DNA of 50,349 nucleotides from Phycisphaerales bacterium (GTDB taxonomy: Bacteria > Planctomycetota > Phycisphaerae > Tepidisphaerales > Tepidisphaeraceae), in NCBI GenBank assembly GCA_020847545.1, contig JADLBV010000096.1, forward strand, positions 1 to 50,349, written 5' to 3'. This document shows positions 19,102-27,356 of this stretch, piece by piece. The notes under the pieces were generated by a model. It saw only the letters and a program-made list of their open reading frames with translations. It was not told the DNA's origin and did not search any database. Position 1 is the first letter of the stretch. The number at the start of each line of letters is the position of its first letter. The translations under genes were made by a program, and so were the position numbers.

Positions 19102-19275
19102 GAAAATACTCCTCCACGAAATGTATCGCTGTAAAATCTATCGGCGGGAAAACCGTCACAATCCGGTCGTTTTTTCAAGATTTGATACAAATTCAAGCAA
19201 ATGGGCCGATCCATGACTTATCGGACCGGCCAAAGGCGGGATGGCTGAGGCTTATTTGCAATGCGATCCGCTTGT

Positions 19276-20253
19276 TTAACCCATCGCCTCGACGCCGCCC
19301 ATGATTTCGGACAGCTCGGTGGTGATCTGCGTCTGGCGGGCGCGGTTGTATTGCATGGTCAGGGATTTGACCATCTTGTCGGCGTTGTCGGTGGCGCTCT
19401 TCATGGCGATCATGCGCGCGACATGCTCACTGGTGGTGGCGTCCAGAAATGCCTGAAACAAGGCCGACTTCACCGTCAACGGCAACAATTCATCCAGCAA
19501 TTCGCGCGGCGCGGGTGAAAAATCGTAAATCGTCTGCGTGTCGTAAACGTGCGCCGCCGCCTGAACATCGGCGCCGCTGCGCCGGGCATCCAGAGCGCCC
19601 GCCTTGGATTGCGCCTCTTTTTCCGCAACCTGCTGGGCGATGTGGTCGGCCGCCTCGGTCACACCCGCCAGCGGCAGCAACGTCAACACATCCGGCTTCT
19701 GGGTCGAAGTGCTGATGAAGTTCATGTACGCCACATGAACCGAATCCAGCGCACCGGACGTGAACTGTTGCATGAAAAACTGCGCCACCTGCTCGACATC
19801 CGAAAATCGGGGCAGGTCGGCGAACTGGTCATATCGCTGGGTGATCGTTCGCTTCTGGAAATTGAAGTAGGAAATCCCCTTTTTGCCGGCCACATACAGG
19901 TCAACCGTCTTGCCGCTCGACTCCAGCTTGCGAAGGTACGCCGCCGCCGTCCGCAGCACGCTGCCATTATAAGCCCCCGCCAATCCGCGGTTGCTGGTGA
20001 TGACAACCAGGGCAACCCGCCCGGTGGTATCGGCCGCGCCCGGCCGGCGCAACAGCGGATGCTCCACATTCCCCACACTGGCCGCCAATTCACGCACCAA
20101 TTCGCGCACCTTCAGCGTATACGGCTTGGTCCCCACCGCCCGCTTGAGCGATTTCTGAAACTTCGCCGTCGCGATCATCTGCATCGTCTTGGTGATCTTG
20201 CGGATGTTCCGAACCGCCTTGCGGCGTTTGACAATCGCACGTGCCTTGGCCAT
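19276..20253 (-). CDS. atpG: ATP synthase F1 gamma subunit
   Basis: 325 residues, longer than the usual 285-295. The N-terminal helix (MAKARAIVKRRKAVRNIRKI) and C-terminal helix (NADKMVKSLTMQYNRARQTQ, ITTELSEIMGG) of the rotating coiled-coil shaft are well conserved, as is ITSNRGLAGAYN in the Rossmann-like part. Extra length comes from a segment near 225-255 (EKEAQSKAGALDARRSGADV). No atpA, atpD, atpC or other ATP synthase gene lies on either side, so atpG is separated from the usual operon. AAGGA 10 nt upstream supports the start. Its upstream side borders a decayed mobile region. Confidence 0.93.
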   Translation of the reverse strand: MAKARAIVKRRKAVRNIRKITKTMQMIATAKFQKSLKRAVGTKPYTLKVRELVRELAASVGNVEHPLLRRPGAADTTGRVALVVITSNRGLAGAYNGSVLRTAAAYLRKLESSGKTVDLYVAGKKGISYFNFQKRTITQRYDQFADLPRFSDVEQVAQFFMQQFTSGALDSVHVAYMNFISTSTQKPDVLTLLPLAGVTEAADHIAQQVAEKEAQSKAGALDARRSGADVQAAAHVYDTQTIYDFSPAPRELLDELLPLTVKSALFQAFLDATTSEHVARMIAMKSATDNADKMVKSLTMQYNRARQTQITTELSEIMGGVEAMG

Positions 20254-20612
20254 TGGCCCGATTCCTTTGTGGAAGCTAAGTGATTATTAAACCTATACTT
20301 ACGACAAAAACACAACCAAAAATGGACCCTGTCCGTCCACCGGCGGAATATCCACTGGCTCGACAGTTTAGCGCCGCAACGATGATTGTAAAGCCCCACA
20401 CCGATATGAACTGTTGGCCGACCATTGAGTGGGAATCACCCATCTCCTAACAGTCTCTTCTTGTACCTAGCGGTCCCAGACACATCGCCGACAGCATGAT
20501 GCACACCCACTCTCAGGGTGACAAACCCTGCGCCATGGTCCACCTGCCCGTAGATCGGCAGTAGTACGGGTGTAAAATGGTGAACAGGTTGATGGAGGGA
20601 GACCGGAAACCG
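20254..20612. other. Gene-free stretch upstream of atpG
   Basis: About 360 bases with no supportable coding frame and a lower GC content than the flanks. It must contain the atpG promoter, but I cannot identify hexamers with confidence. The right half grades into the repeat region of the mobile-element debris. Confidence 0.5.
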
Positions 20613-20745
20613 GGACGTAAATAGGATATGATTTTTGCCCCACAGAGGAGTACCGTCTCCTACATGTACAGGCAAGCACGCGTCGCCCCCGGCGGATGGG
20701 TCTACCACGAGGCCTGAAATACTTTATGTCCCCATTTCATGCCCC
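20613..20745 (+). repeat. Direct repeat, copy 1 (133 bp, RAYT 5-prime-end-like)
   Basis: Shares most positions with 21730-21863, including TAGGAT-TGATTTTTGCC, GAGTACCGTC, TGTACAGGCAAGCACGCGTC and TACCACGAGGCCT. A hairpin AGGAG/CTCCT lies in the middle. The part from 20664 reads MYRQARVAPGGWVYH before a stop, which matches the start of RAYT transposases (xRQARxxPGGxxYH). Confidence 0.8.
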
Positions 20746-20944
20746 CCGGCCGAAGGACTGAACAGCGTAGGTGAACCAGGTGATCGGCAACAGGGAGCCG
20801 GAGCTTCTGGAATTGAGTGTGCATCGCAATCGGCAGTACGGCGACGATGCGTGGGTCACAAAGACGGACAGTATCTTGAGACTGGATCACACGATCCGAA
20901 CGGAAGGCCGGTCAAAGAAGGTGATCGAAAAAGGCGCGACCTGA
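20664..20944 (+). pseudogene. Decayed RAYT transposase (N- and C-terminal fragments)
   Basis: Two pieces of one RAYT-type gene remain. The N-terminal piece (20664-20717) reads YRQARVAPGGWVYH and then stops. The C-terminal piece (20771-20944, another frame) reads EPELLELSVHRNRQYGDDAW, then LRLDHTIRTEGRSKK before its stop; this is the conserved RAYT tail (pGDxxWxxk...Lgl..TlrprGRPkK). The roughly 170 residues in between, including the catalytic HUH and Tyr regions, are missing. It is a relic of a second transposase lineage, distinct from the intact copies at 9770 and 43047. Confidence 0.65.
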
Positions 20945-21065
20945 CAAGGCTCGAACCAGAAACTACTTACGTCTATTTCATGTCTGTCCTGAGGTTCAAA
21001 ACGGGTAGTCACGTGACTATATGCTGTTTGACAGACGATAACATCCCCCCGTAACATATGAGTGT

Positions 21066-21692
21066 GTGCTGAGTAATCGGATGCATGCCTACTTAGCCGT
21101 TGGTCATGTAGCAACATTGGTTGGTTCTACTCAAAAATTCGATACGAGTATGCAACAGCTTCTCAACTGGTTGCGAGGGAACGACATCCCTAACTGGGTG
21201 ACATTTTTGCTGCCCATACTCGGTGGTTTTTTCACGCGTTTGTACTACAGACGGCCATACCGCAATTTGCCAAATCTTGATGTCGCGCTCAAGGAATTCC
21301 AAGGAACCATTGACAAGCAATCCTCGCACGCAATTAAGATCGTATTCAAGAACAAAACAGGCAAGTCGGTCAAGGTGATGAATGCATATGTGACAAAGGT
21401 CACACTTAATATGCCACTGCATACGTTGACGGATCGGGATTGCGCTACAGGCAACTGTGAATTAAAATTCCGCGATGATGGTGACTGCAGCTATTATAAT
21501 AAGGATGTCTTCGATCTTCAGCCAGACCATACGTGTGAAACAGCAATCTACACTAGAGAGAAACCTTCTGATGAACTGCTGCAATGTAAGTCTATCTGGT
21601 GGCGTCAACTGCTCCGGCGACCGCGGTACTTTGTTTTGAATTATCTCACAATGATCGATTATCGCCTGTATATGGTCAAAACTGTATTGTGA
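21066..21692 (+). CDS. Unknown membrane-anchored protein in low-GC island
   Basis: Up to 208 residues from a GTG at 21066; ATGs at 21081 and 21150 (MQQLLNWLRGNDIPNW) are alternatives. One membrane segment (WVTFLLPILGGFFTRLYY) is followed by a basic stretch (RRPYRN) and a soluble domain with strand-like segments (AIKIVFKNKTGKSVKVMNAY), four cysteines and a C-terminal basic/aromatic region. The codon use is markedly more AT-rich than in neighbouring genes, and the gene lies between two direct repeats with transposase debris. It is probably horizontally acquired. No family recognised; a defence or toxin role cannot be judged from sequence. Confidence 0.6.
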   Translation: MLSNRMHAYLAVGHVATLVGSTQKFDTSMQQLLNWLRGNDIPNWVTFLLPILGGFFTRLYYRRPYRNLPNLDVALKEFQGTIDKQSSHAIKIVFKNKTGKSVKVMNAYVTKVTLNMPLHTLTDRDCATGNCELKFRDDGDCSYYNKDVFDLQPDHTCETAIYTREKPSDELLQCKSIWWRQLLRRPRYFVLNYLTMIDYRLYMVKTVL

Positions 21693-21729
21693 AAAGGATA
21701 TGGAAAATCCATTGTAAGACCCGAAATCT

Positions 21730-21863
21730 GGACATAATTAGGATCTGATTTTTGCCACACAGGCGAGTACCGTCGCTTGTGTGTACAGGCAAGCACGCGT
21801 CGTCCCGGGCAGGCCAGACCTACCACGAGGCCTCAAATACTTATGCTCTCGTTTCATGTCCCC
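21730..21863 (+). repeat. Direct repeat, copy 2 (134 bp)
   Basis: Second copy of the 20613-20745 repeat. Its central hairpin is a 9-bp stem, CACAGGCGA / TCGCTTGTG, around loop GTACCG. The RAYT-like start (YRQARVVPG) is frame-shifted here. The two copies bracket the unknown low-GC gene. Confidence 0.8.
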
Positions 21864-21967
21864 GAGGTGCTCTCCAAGCGCTGAGCGAATTTTGTCTTCA
21901 TTAAGATGGGCTCATTTTCCTGATTCCGCCTGCCCTAACACAAGGAGACCGTAGGCCGACTAGAACG

Positions 21968-22954
21968 ATGGCAGTCAAAAATGTGCGGGCAAGTATGGAA
22001 CTAATAGCCCTTGGCGATTACCTTCCGCCCAGCATGGCGGAAGGTAAGTCTTTTCTCGTTCAGCGGTTCGCACGGATTCCCGTGGGGCAGTTTCATGTCG
22101 TCGGTTATTCGGTGGCCGGCGAGGAGACGGTCGTTCAGGTTCCGGAGCTGAATGTCTGCTTTGACATCGGCCGATCCCCCCATTTCGCGTTGACCAGCGA
22201 CATCGTCTGCATCAGCCACGCGCACATGGACCACATCGCCGGCCTGGCCTATTACCTGTCACAGCGGCACTTTCAGGGAATGAAGCCGGGAACGATCATC
22301 GTCCCGCGCGAACTGGAACGCCCGATTGACAATTTATTGCGATGCTGGCGGGAAGTGGAACGCCAGGGAACGCCTTACAAACTGATCGGGCTGTCGCCCA
22401 ACCAGCATTATGAAGTCCGAAAGGATTTTATCATCCGCGCCCTGGCCACCCATCACCGCGTGACCAGCCTGGGGTATTCACTGATCAACGTTCGCGAAAA
22501 ACTCAAGCCCGAATATCAGGGCATTCCCGGCCCGGAACTGGCGGAGATGCGTAAAAAAGGGGTTGAAATCCAATACCGTCTTGAGGTTCCGCTGGTCACC
22601 TATCTGGGCGACACCACCATCGGCCCGGTGTTTGATCATCCGGATGTGCAAAATTCACAGGTTTTGCTGACGGAACTGACTTTTTACGATGAAGATCACC
22701 GACAACGGGCAAAAGTCGGGCGACACCTGCACCTGGAACATTTCCTCGAAATCCTGCCCAAATTAAACAATCAGGAGATCGTCATCATCCACATCTCACG
22801 CCGAACGGGCATCGGACGAGCCAAATACCTGCTACGAAAGCGCATCGGCGAGGCGAAGATGAAAAACATCCATTTCCTGATGGATTTTGAGAACGCCGCG
22901 GATGCCGGAGATGTGGAAAACGTCGGCCCACCTCTTGCGGATTCGGCCGAATAG
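21968..22954 (+). CDS. Metallo-beta-lactamase-fold hydrolase, RNase Z-like
   Basis: 328 residues. The metal motif HxHxDH is SHAHMDH, followed by GDTT-type motif YLGDTT (Asp metal ligand) and a late His in IIHISRR, in the position of the THxSxR motif of RNase Z. These point to the tRNase Z/ElaC-like branch, which cuts tRNA 3-prime trailers, but the overall sequence is divergent and other MBL phosphodiesterases are possible. The start may instead be the ATG at 21995 (MELIALGDYLPP). Convergent with the ParA-like partner gene, with only 6 nt between stops. Confidence 0.8.
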   Translation: MAVKNVRASMELIALGDYLPPSMAEGKSFLVQRFARIPVGQFHVVGYSVAGEETVVQVPELNVCFDIGRSPHFALTSDIVCISHAHMDHIAGLAYYLSQRHFQGMKPGTIIVPRELERPIDNLLRCWREVERQGTPYKLIGLSPNQHYEVRKDFIIRALATHHRVTSLGYSLINVREKLKPEYQGIPGPELAEMRKKGVEIQYRLEVPLVTYLGDTTIGPVFDHPDVQNSQVLLTELTFYDEDHRQRAKVGRHLHLEHFLEILPKLNNQEIVIIHISRRTGIGRAKYLLRKRIGEAKMKNIHFLMDFENAADAGDVENVGPPLADSAE

Positions 22955-22960
22955 CCCTTA

Positions 22961-24463
22961 TTACGCCGCGTCAAGCAGCATTCCACGTCGGCCGCCCCAC
23001 CGCAATTTTCGATACGACTGAACGGTCACACTGCCGCTTTGCAGCAACGGCTGGAGCAATTCACCCCCACGATCGGCCTGTTCAACCAGTAATCGCAACT
23101 GGGGATGCTGATGGGCATCAATGGCCAGTTGGGGCATCGCCATGGCGATCAGTGAACGGTTTTCGATCAGCCAGCGATAGGCTTCACCGATGTGCCGCAA
23201 ATCCGCCAAACCTTGCGATGCAACCGCCAGTAATGTGACGGCATGATCCCGCCCCACCGCCAACTTGGCCTGCGGGCAATTGGGGACACTGAGCGGGCAT
23301 TGCACCCATTCCGCGCCGCTGTGCTGTAAATAGGCCGACAGTATGTTGTTTTCCGAATCATCGGCGGGCAATTCGATGACATCGCTATCCCCAGCCATTT
23401 TGAGTTTTGGGGCAGGGGCCGAAACAGGCTGTACCAATGCAATCGAATCCGTTTGTACGGGTGTCGGTTTAGTCGCCGGGGCCGTCGGGGCAATCGGAAC
23501 GACCACCTCGGCCAGCATTTGCGGCACGGCCGGGGCCTTGTGCATGGTGGGTTCGGGGTGATGAACTGCGGGTTCGGGCGATTTTTCGCGCGGGTTGCTT
23601 TTGGCCTTGGACAGAAAACCGGCAACGGCTTGCCATTGTGGACCGGCCGCCATTTGCGCCTTGTCGCGTGTCGGCCGCCAAACCAGCACGGTATGCTCAC
23701 AGACATCCGGCGCGGATCGAACCACTTGTTCCGATTCAACCGTCCAGTTCATGAACTGTCGGCAAACGCTGGTCAACTTGCGGCTGACCCGACCCGCCTC
23801 CTGTTCATCAACGGCATCCAAAATCACCAGCGACAAGGCGGGGTGATGCAATTCGGCCAGCCCCTTGAGCGTGCGATAGCTGGATACGATCCCATCGTGA
23901 TCGCATGTGGTCAACAACGACCAATGATCCACATCCCGCAACAGGGCGCGGGCTTCGGGGATGCGCGGATTGGGCAACAACAGCAGCCACTGATCCACAT
24001 CCCAGTTTAATTCATGGAGCGATTCGGCCATCTGGCGCGGCTCGACGCTCGAATCGGCGGTTGATCCCTCACCATCGGTCTGGACACCGCGGTCAAAACA
24101 CATCAACCGAAACTCAGAGGCATCCACCTCGATCAGGCCAACGCGGGCACCCGAAGCGGCCATGTGACGGGCGACTTCCAGCGCACGCTCGAACTGACGC
24201 CCATTGAGATGAGCGCCGATCAACGCCGTCACCGGGGCGATTTTGTTTCGCGGATCGGGAGCGGTTTCATTGCCGTAAACCTGTGCGAATTCCTCCGGCG
24301 ACAGGTCGATGCTGACATCGGGCCGTGGGGGAGGCGGTGTGCGTTGCGGCCGCGATGTACCGTTGGTTTGACGATCCCGCACGCTGCTGAGAAACAGGTG
24401 GCTGATCTCGCTGAGACTCCGTTTTGGCTTGGGATCATCCGGCATGGCGGTTTCACTTTCCAA
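22961..24463 (-). CDS. Degenerate ParA/MinD-like protein lacking a P-loop
   Basis: 500 residues. After a Pro/Arg-rich N-terminus (about 1-65), residues 75-270 follow the ParA/MinD pattern: VTALIGAHLNGRQFERALEV where the P-loop strand should be, GARVGLIEVDAS (DxD-like strand), VDQWLLLLPNPRIPEARALL (switch II region) and WSLLTTCDHDGIVSSYRTLKGLAE. There is no GKT Walker A, so ATP hydrolysis is unlikely. A Pro/Ala-rich linker (about 290-375) leads to an unrecognised C-terminal domain. It starts 18 nt after the ParA-CBM48 gene, so it may be its partner or regulator. The ParA-like reading is my inference from pattern. Confidence 0.7.
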   Translation of the reverse strand: MESETAMPDDPKPKRSLSEISHLFLSSVRDRQTNGTSRPQRTPPPPRPDVSIDLSPEEFAQVYGNETAPDPRNKIAPVTALIGAHLNGRQFERALEVARHMAASGARVGLIEVDASEFRLMCFDRGVQTDGEGSTADSSVEPRQMAESLHELNWDVDQWLLLLPNPRIPEARALLRDVDHWSLLTTCDHDGIVSSYRTLKGLAELHHPALSLVILDAVDEQEAGRVSRKLTSVCRQFMNWTVESEQVVRSAPDVCEHTVLVWRPTRDKAQMAAGPQWQAVAGFLSKAKSNPREKSPEPAVHHPEPTMHKAPAVPQMLAEVVVPIAPTAPATKPTPVQTDSIALVQPVSAPAPKLKMAGDSDVIELPADDSENNILSAYLQHSGAEWVQCPLSVPNCPQAKLAVGRDHAVTLLAVASQGLADLRHIGEAYRWLIENRSLIAMAMPQLAIDAHQHPQLRLLVEQADRGGELLQPLLQSGSVTVQSYRKLRWGGRRGMLLDAA

Positions 24464-24481
24464 CTGACAATCGCCCCACCG

Positions 24482-25792
24482 TTAATCGACCTCAACGATG
24501 TTGTTCAATTCGCCAAACTGATTGGCTTCGACATAACTGTTGTGCGGATCGGTCATCCATTGGCCGTCCACGATGAACCGGTAGCGATATCGCCCCGGCT
24601 GCAGCGGCAGGCTCATAAACCATTCACCGGGACTGCCGTTGGTCCGCATCGGGGTGGATACCGACGACCAGTTGTTGAAATCACCGGCGATCAGGACGTT
24701 TTTGGCCTCCTCAAATCGCGCGGAGAAGACAACTTCCGCCCCAACCCGTTTGACGCCGTAAAATGCGTCGATTTTTTCCCGTGTACTCCGGGCGGCCGAC
24801 TTTGCTGCCGGTGCGGGAGCTTCGGTCTGCTCTTCTGATTCGGCGAATCGTCCGCCGATCTTCTCTCCGATTTTCTCCTGGACGACGACCGGCTCCGCCG
24901 GCGCGGTTGTGGTGACGGTATTTCGACCAAACTGGAAATTGGTCATTTGGGCCAGTTGCTTGGCGCGTTGCACCAGTTCGGCCGGCCGCGAGAGTTTCTC
25001 GGCTGGCGCCGGCTCAATGTCGATGGGACGATCCCCCATCAACTCACGGGCCAGATTCACAAAGTCCTTGTACCCCCGGCTCCCCGGATCGTACTCGGTG
25101 ATCGGCTGGCCAAAACTGGCGGCCTCCTTGAGCTTGGTATTGAAATTGACCGTGCTTTCCATCAGGTATTCGCGGAACTTGCTCCGCAGTTCCGACAAAA
25201 CCTCGCGGGCCAGCTTGGTGCGCGTGTCATAAAGTGTCGGCAGCACGCGGATGAGAATCTCCTTGTCGCAGCGGTCGCGCATCTCCTCAAGGGTTTCCAT
25301 CATCTTGGTCAACCCGTGCAGGCTGAAAAATCCGGTCTCCACCGGAACCAGACATTCATCGCACGCGCGCAGGGCGTTGAAGGTCAATAGCCCAACGCTG
25401 GGCGGGCAGTCGATGATCGCCCAGTCGTAGTTGCCGCTGACTTTTGCCAGCGCATCGCGCAGTCGATCCTCCCGGCCCGGCCGACCGGCGAATACCTGTT
25501 CAAACGCCGCCAGGCGAATATTGGAGGGGGCCAGATCAAAATTACTGGCGATCTGCCAGACAATCTCGTTGATGCGCGCCGTGGAGCCATCCCGCTCTTC
25601 AAGCAGGGTGTCGTAAATGGTTCGTTCAATCTGATCTTCAGGGACCGCCAGGCCTACGCCGCAATGGCCTTGAGGATCCATGTCCACCAGCAACGCTCTT
25701 TGCCCCAGACGTGCCAGGCAGGCGGCCAGATTGATGCTGGTCGTCGTTTTCCCACAACCACCCTTCTGGTTGATAATGGCGATGGTTCGCAT
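24482..25792 (-). CDS. ParA-family ATPase fused to a C-terminal CBM48/AMPK-beta-type glycogen-binding domain
   Basis: 436 residues. Residues 1-265 are a full ParA ATPase: deviant Walker A NQKGGCGKTT (Lys10 and Lys15), VDMDPQG, and IIDCPPSVGLLT. A charged linker (about 270-345) carries VVVQEKIGEKIGG. Residues 346-436 form a carbohydrate-binding module: VLIAGDFNNW (Trp375), RYRYRFIVDGQWMTDP (Trp412) and GELNNIVEV (Asn430-431). These are the residues that contact glycogen in AMPK-beta. The gene is followed at 18 nt by a P-loop-less ParA-like gene; no parB and no glycogen enzyme is adjacent. ParA proteins position DNA or protein cargo on the nucleoid, so this one may position glycogen (inference). 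Confidence 0.92.
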   Translation of the reverse strand: MRTIAIINQKGGCGKTTTSINLAACLARLGQRALLVDMDPQGHCGVGLAVPEDQIERTIYDTLLEERDGSTARINEIVWQIASNFDLAPSNIRLAAFEQVFAGRPGREDRLRDALAKVSGNYDWAIIDCPPSVGLLTFNALRACDECLVPVETGFFSLHGLTKMMETLEEMRDRCDKEILIRVLPTLYDTRTKLAREVLSELRSKFREYLMESTVNFNTKLKEAASFGQPITEYDPGSRGYKDFVNLARELMGDRPIDIEPAPAEKLSRPAELVQRAKQLAQMTNFQFGRNTVTTTAPAEPVVVQEKIGEKIGGRFAESEEQTEAPAPAAKSAARSTREKIDAFYGVKRVGAEVVFSARFEEAKNVLIAGDFNNWSSVSTPMRTNGSPGEWFMSLPLQPGRYRYRFIVDGQWMTDPHNSYVEANQFGELNNIVEVD

Positions 25793-25855
25793 GCCCTAAC
25801 CTTCCTTGGCTCAAATGGCGGTCAATCCTTCGACCGCGATCTAAATGAATTTGGC

Positions 25856-25873
25856 GGAGAATTTCCGTTCTCC
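25856..25873. promoter_or_regulatory. Hairpin upstream of the ParA fusion gene
   Basis: GGAGAA-TTTCCG-TTCTCC, 64 nt before the ParA start, in the AT-rich divergent region 25793-26189. It could be a leader hairpin or operator; no factor is identifiable. Confidence 0.35.
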
Positions 25874-26042
25874 TAGGCGATTCATCGGTGAGGTGATGCG
25901 AAAAACTTTAGCATTATGGGACAAAATATCGCGATAGAAATGCTGATAACGCATATTTAATAATTTTTGCTGATTTTGTTGTTGACTGCTGGATTCAATA
26001 TCGGTAAATTCCTTATATGTGGGTTGGGCAGCTTGTGCCGGG

Positions 26043-26072
26043 ATGTTTATAAACATTCGGCAACTGGTTGCC
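26043..26072. promoter_or_regulatory. Two adjacent palindromes upstream of the fibro-slime gene
   Basis: A perfect 14-bp palindrome ATGTTTATAAACAT (26043-26056) is followed 2 nt later by GGCAAC-TG-GTTGCC (26059-26072). They sit about 120-150 nt ahead of the slime-protein start, within a 400-bp AT-rich divergent region, and are good operator candidates. Confidence 0.45.
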
Positions 26073-26189
26073 ACAGGTCTTTTGTTTTTAGTTATTTGTC
26101 CGAGGCGATGTCATCATAAGTGCTTATGGCACGGTGCTTTAGGCATTATATCGAAACATATGCGCGGACATGCGGAAAGGAGCTGGAAC

Positions 26190-27281
26190 ATGCGTCGTAA
26201 GGTTTTATTTGCCATGACGGGTGCCATGCTCGCCACCGGCTTTGGGGCTTCTTGGGTGAGCGCACAAGCCGATCAGCGAACGGTGACGGGTACGGTTCGC
26301 GATTTTAAGGGGGCTTTTGATATATCGGGCAATCCCAATCCCGGTGGGCATCCTGATTTCGAGCAGTTTGATTTTCGGCCGGATGGATTTGGCCAACCCA
26401 CCATCACCCCCTCGGGTGTCCCTCCATTTTACACACTTGGCTTTAACAGCCGATTCCCCAAGGAATATTTCCCTCCCACGATCAATCCGAGCGATATCAA
26501 CATCGCATATCCGGATATGGACCTTGCCACCGGCGGCAATGATCAGACCAACAAAGTTGAACTGGGTATCGTGAATTCAACGCTGGGGTCGGATGGCAAA
26601 CCCGTCTATCAAGGCCAATCCAATGCGGGTTTTTATAAATCCACCCACGATGCGGCCAGCTTCAACCAGTGGTACAACGACACCTCTGGCGTCAATCTGT
26701 CCCATGATATTGTATTGAGTCTGGTGGATGGCGACGCCGATGGTGTTTACACGTTTTCCGATCATAACTTTTTCCCGCTGGACGATCCGGCCGTCATTGC
26801 CGGCGACATCGGCAGCGCCGATGCCGGTGGATTCACCGGATTCGGAAATGAAGGTCGCGATCACAATTTCAGCTTCACCCTCGAACTGCATGACAAGCCG
26901 GTCTACAACGGCGGCGAAACATTCCGGTTTGTCGGCGATGACGATGTCTTTCTGTTCATCAACGGGCAGTTGGTGATGGACCTTGGCGGGGTTCACAATC
27001 CATTGCCTGAAGGCGGCCCGTTTGTGGTGAATCTGGACGACCTTGGCCTGACCAAGGGCCAGGAGTTTGATTTTGATTTCTTCTATGCCGAGCGCAATAC
27101 GAGCAATTCCACCATCCTGATGGAAACCTCGATTTTGCTGGGCGAAGGTGGTGGCACTCCCCCGCCGCCTCCACCCCCGCCACCACCGGCCGCCATTCCG
27201 TTGCCCGCAGCGGCGTGGATGGCGCTGAGCCTCATGGGTGGTATGGGCGCATGGTCCAGATTGCGACGTCGTCAGTCGTAA
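26190..27281 (+). CDS. Fibro-slime domain surface protein with PEP-CTERM-like sorting tail
   Basis: 363 residues from the ATG at 26190, preceded by GGAAAGGAGC; an in-frame extension to 26019 is rejected. Signal peptide about 1-28 (VLFAMTGAMLATGFGASWVSAQA). The fibro-slime domain occupies about 80-320, with FSDHNFFPLDD, FRFVGDDDVFLFINGQLVMD, LGGVHN and FDFFYAERNTSNST. A poly-Pro run then leads into IPLPAAAWMALSLMGGMGAW and RLRRRQS, a VPLPA-CTERM-like exosortase signal (motif, helix, basic end). It is likely exported and anchored or released by exosortase, possibly binding extracellular polysaccharide. The downstream polysaccharide genes fit this. Confidence 0.88.
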   Translation: MRRKVLFAMTGAMLATGFGASWVSAQADQRTVTGTVRDFKGAFDISGNPNPGGHPDFEQFDFRPDGFGQPTITPSGVPPFYTLGFNSRFPKEYFPPTINPSDINIAYPDMDLATGGNDQTNKVELGIVNSTLGSDGKPVYQGQSNAGFYKSTHDAASFNQWYNDTSGVNLSHDIVLSLVDGDADGVYTFSDHNFFPLDDPAVIAGDIGSADAGGFTGFGNEGRDHNFSFTLELHDKPVYNGGETFRFVGDDDVFLFINGQLVMDLGGVHNPLPEGGPFVVNLDDLGLTKGQEFDFDFFYAERNTSNSTILMETSILLGEGGGTPPPPPPPPPPAAIPLPAAAWMALSLMGGMGAWSRLRRRQS

Positions 27282-27303
27282 TTCAATGTTGTCCGTGTAA
27301 CCG

Positions 27304-27336
27304 ATGCCGTGCGGTTTGGTCACCGCACGGCATTTT
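27304..27336 (+). terminator. Intrinsic terminator after the fibro-slime gene
   Basis: A perfect 12-bp stem, ATGCCGTGCGGT (27304-27315) / ACCGCACGGCAT (27322-27333), with loop TTGGTC and a T-run starting at the base. It lies 22 nt past the stop. Confidence 0.85.
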
Positions 27337-27356
27337 GATTTGAATAGGAACCAATC

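Noticed and set aside
21784-21863. Second RAYT start in repeat copy 2 as a gene
   Set aside because: The frame is shifted after about eight matching residues and no transposase body follows.
26127-26144. Sigma-54-like TGGCAC site before the fibro-slime gene
   Set aside because: The downstream GC element is at the wrong spacing (13 instead of 10 nt).
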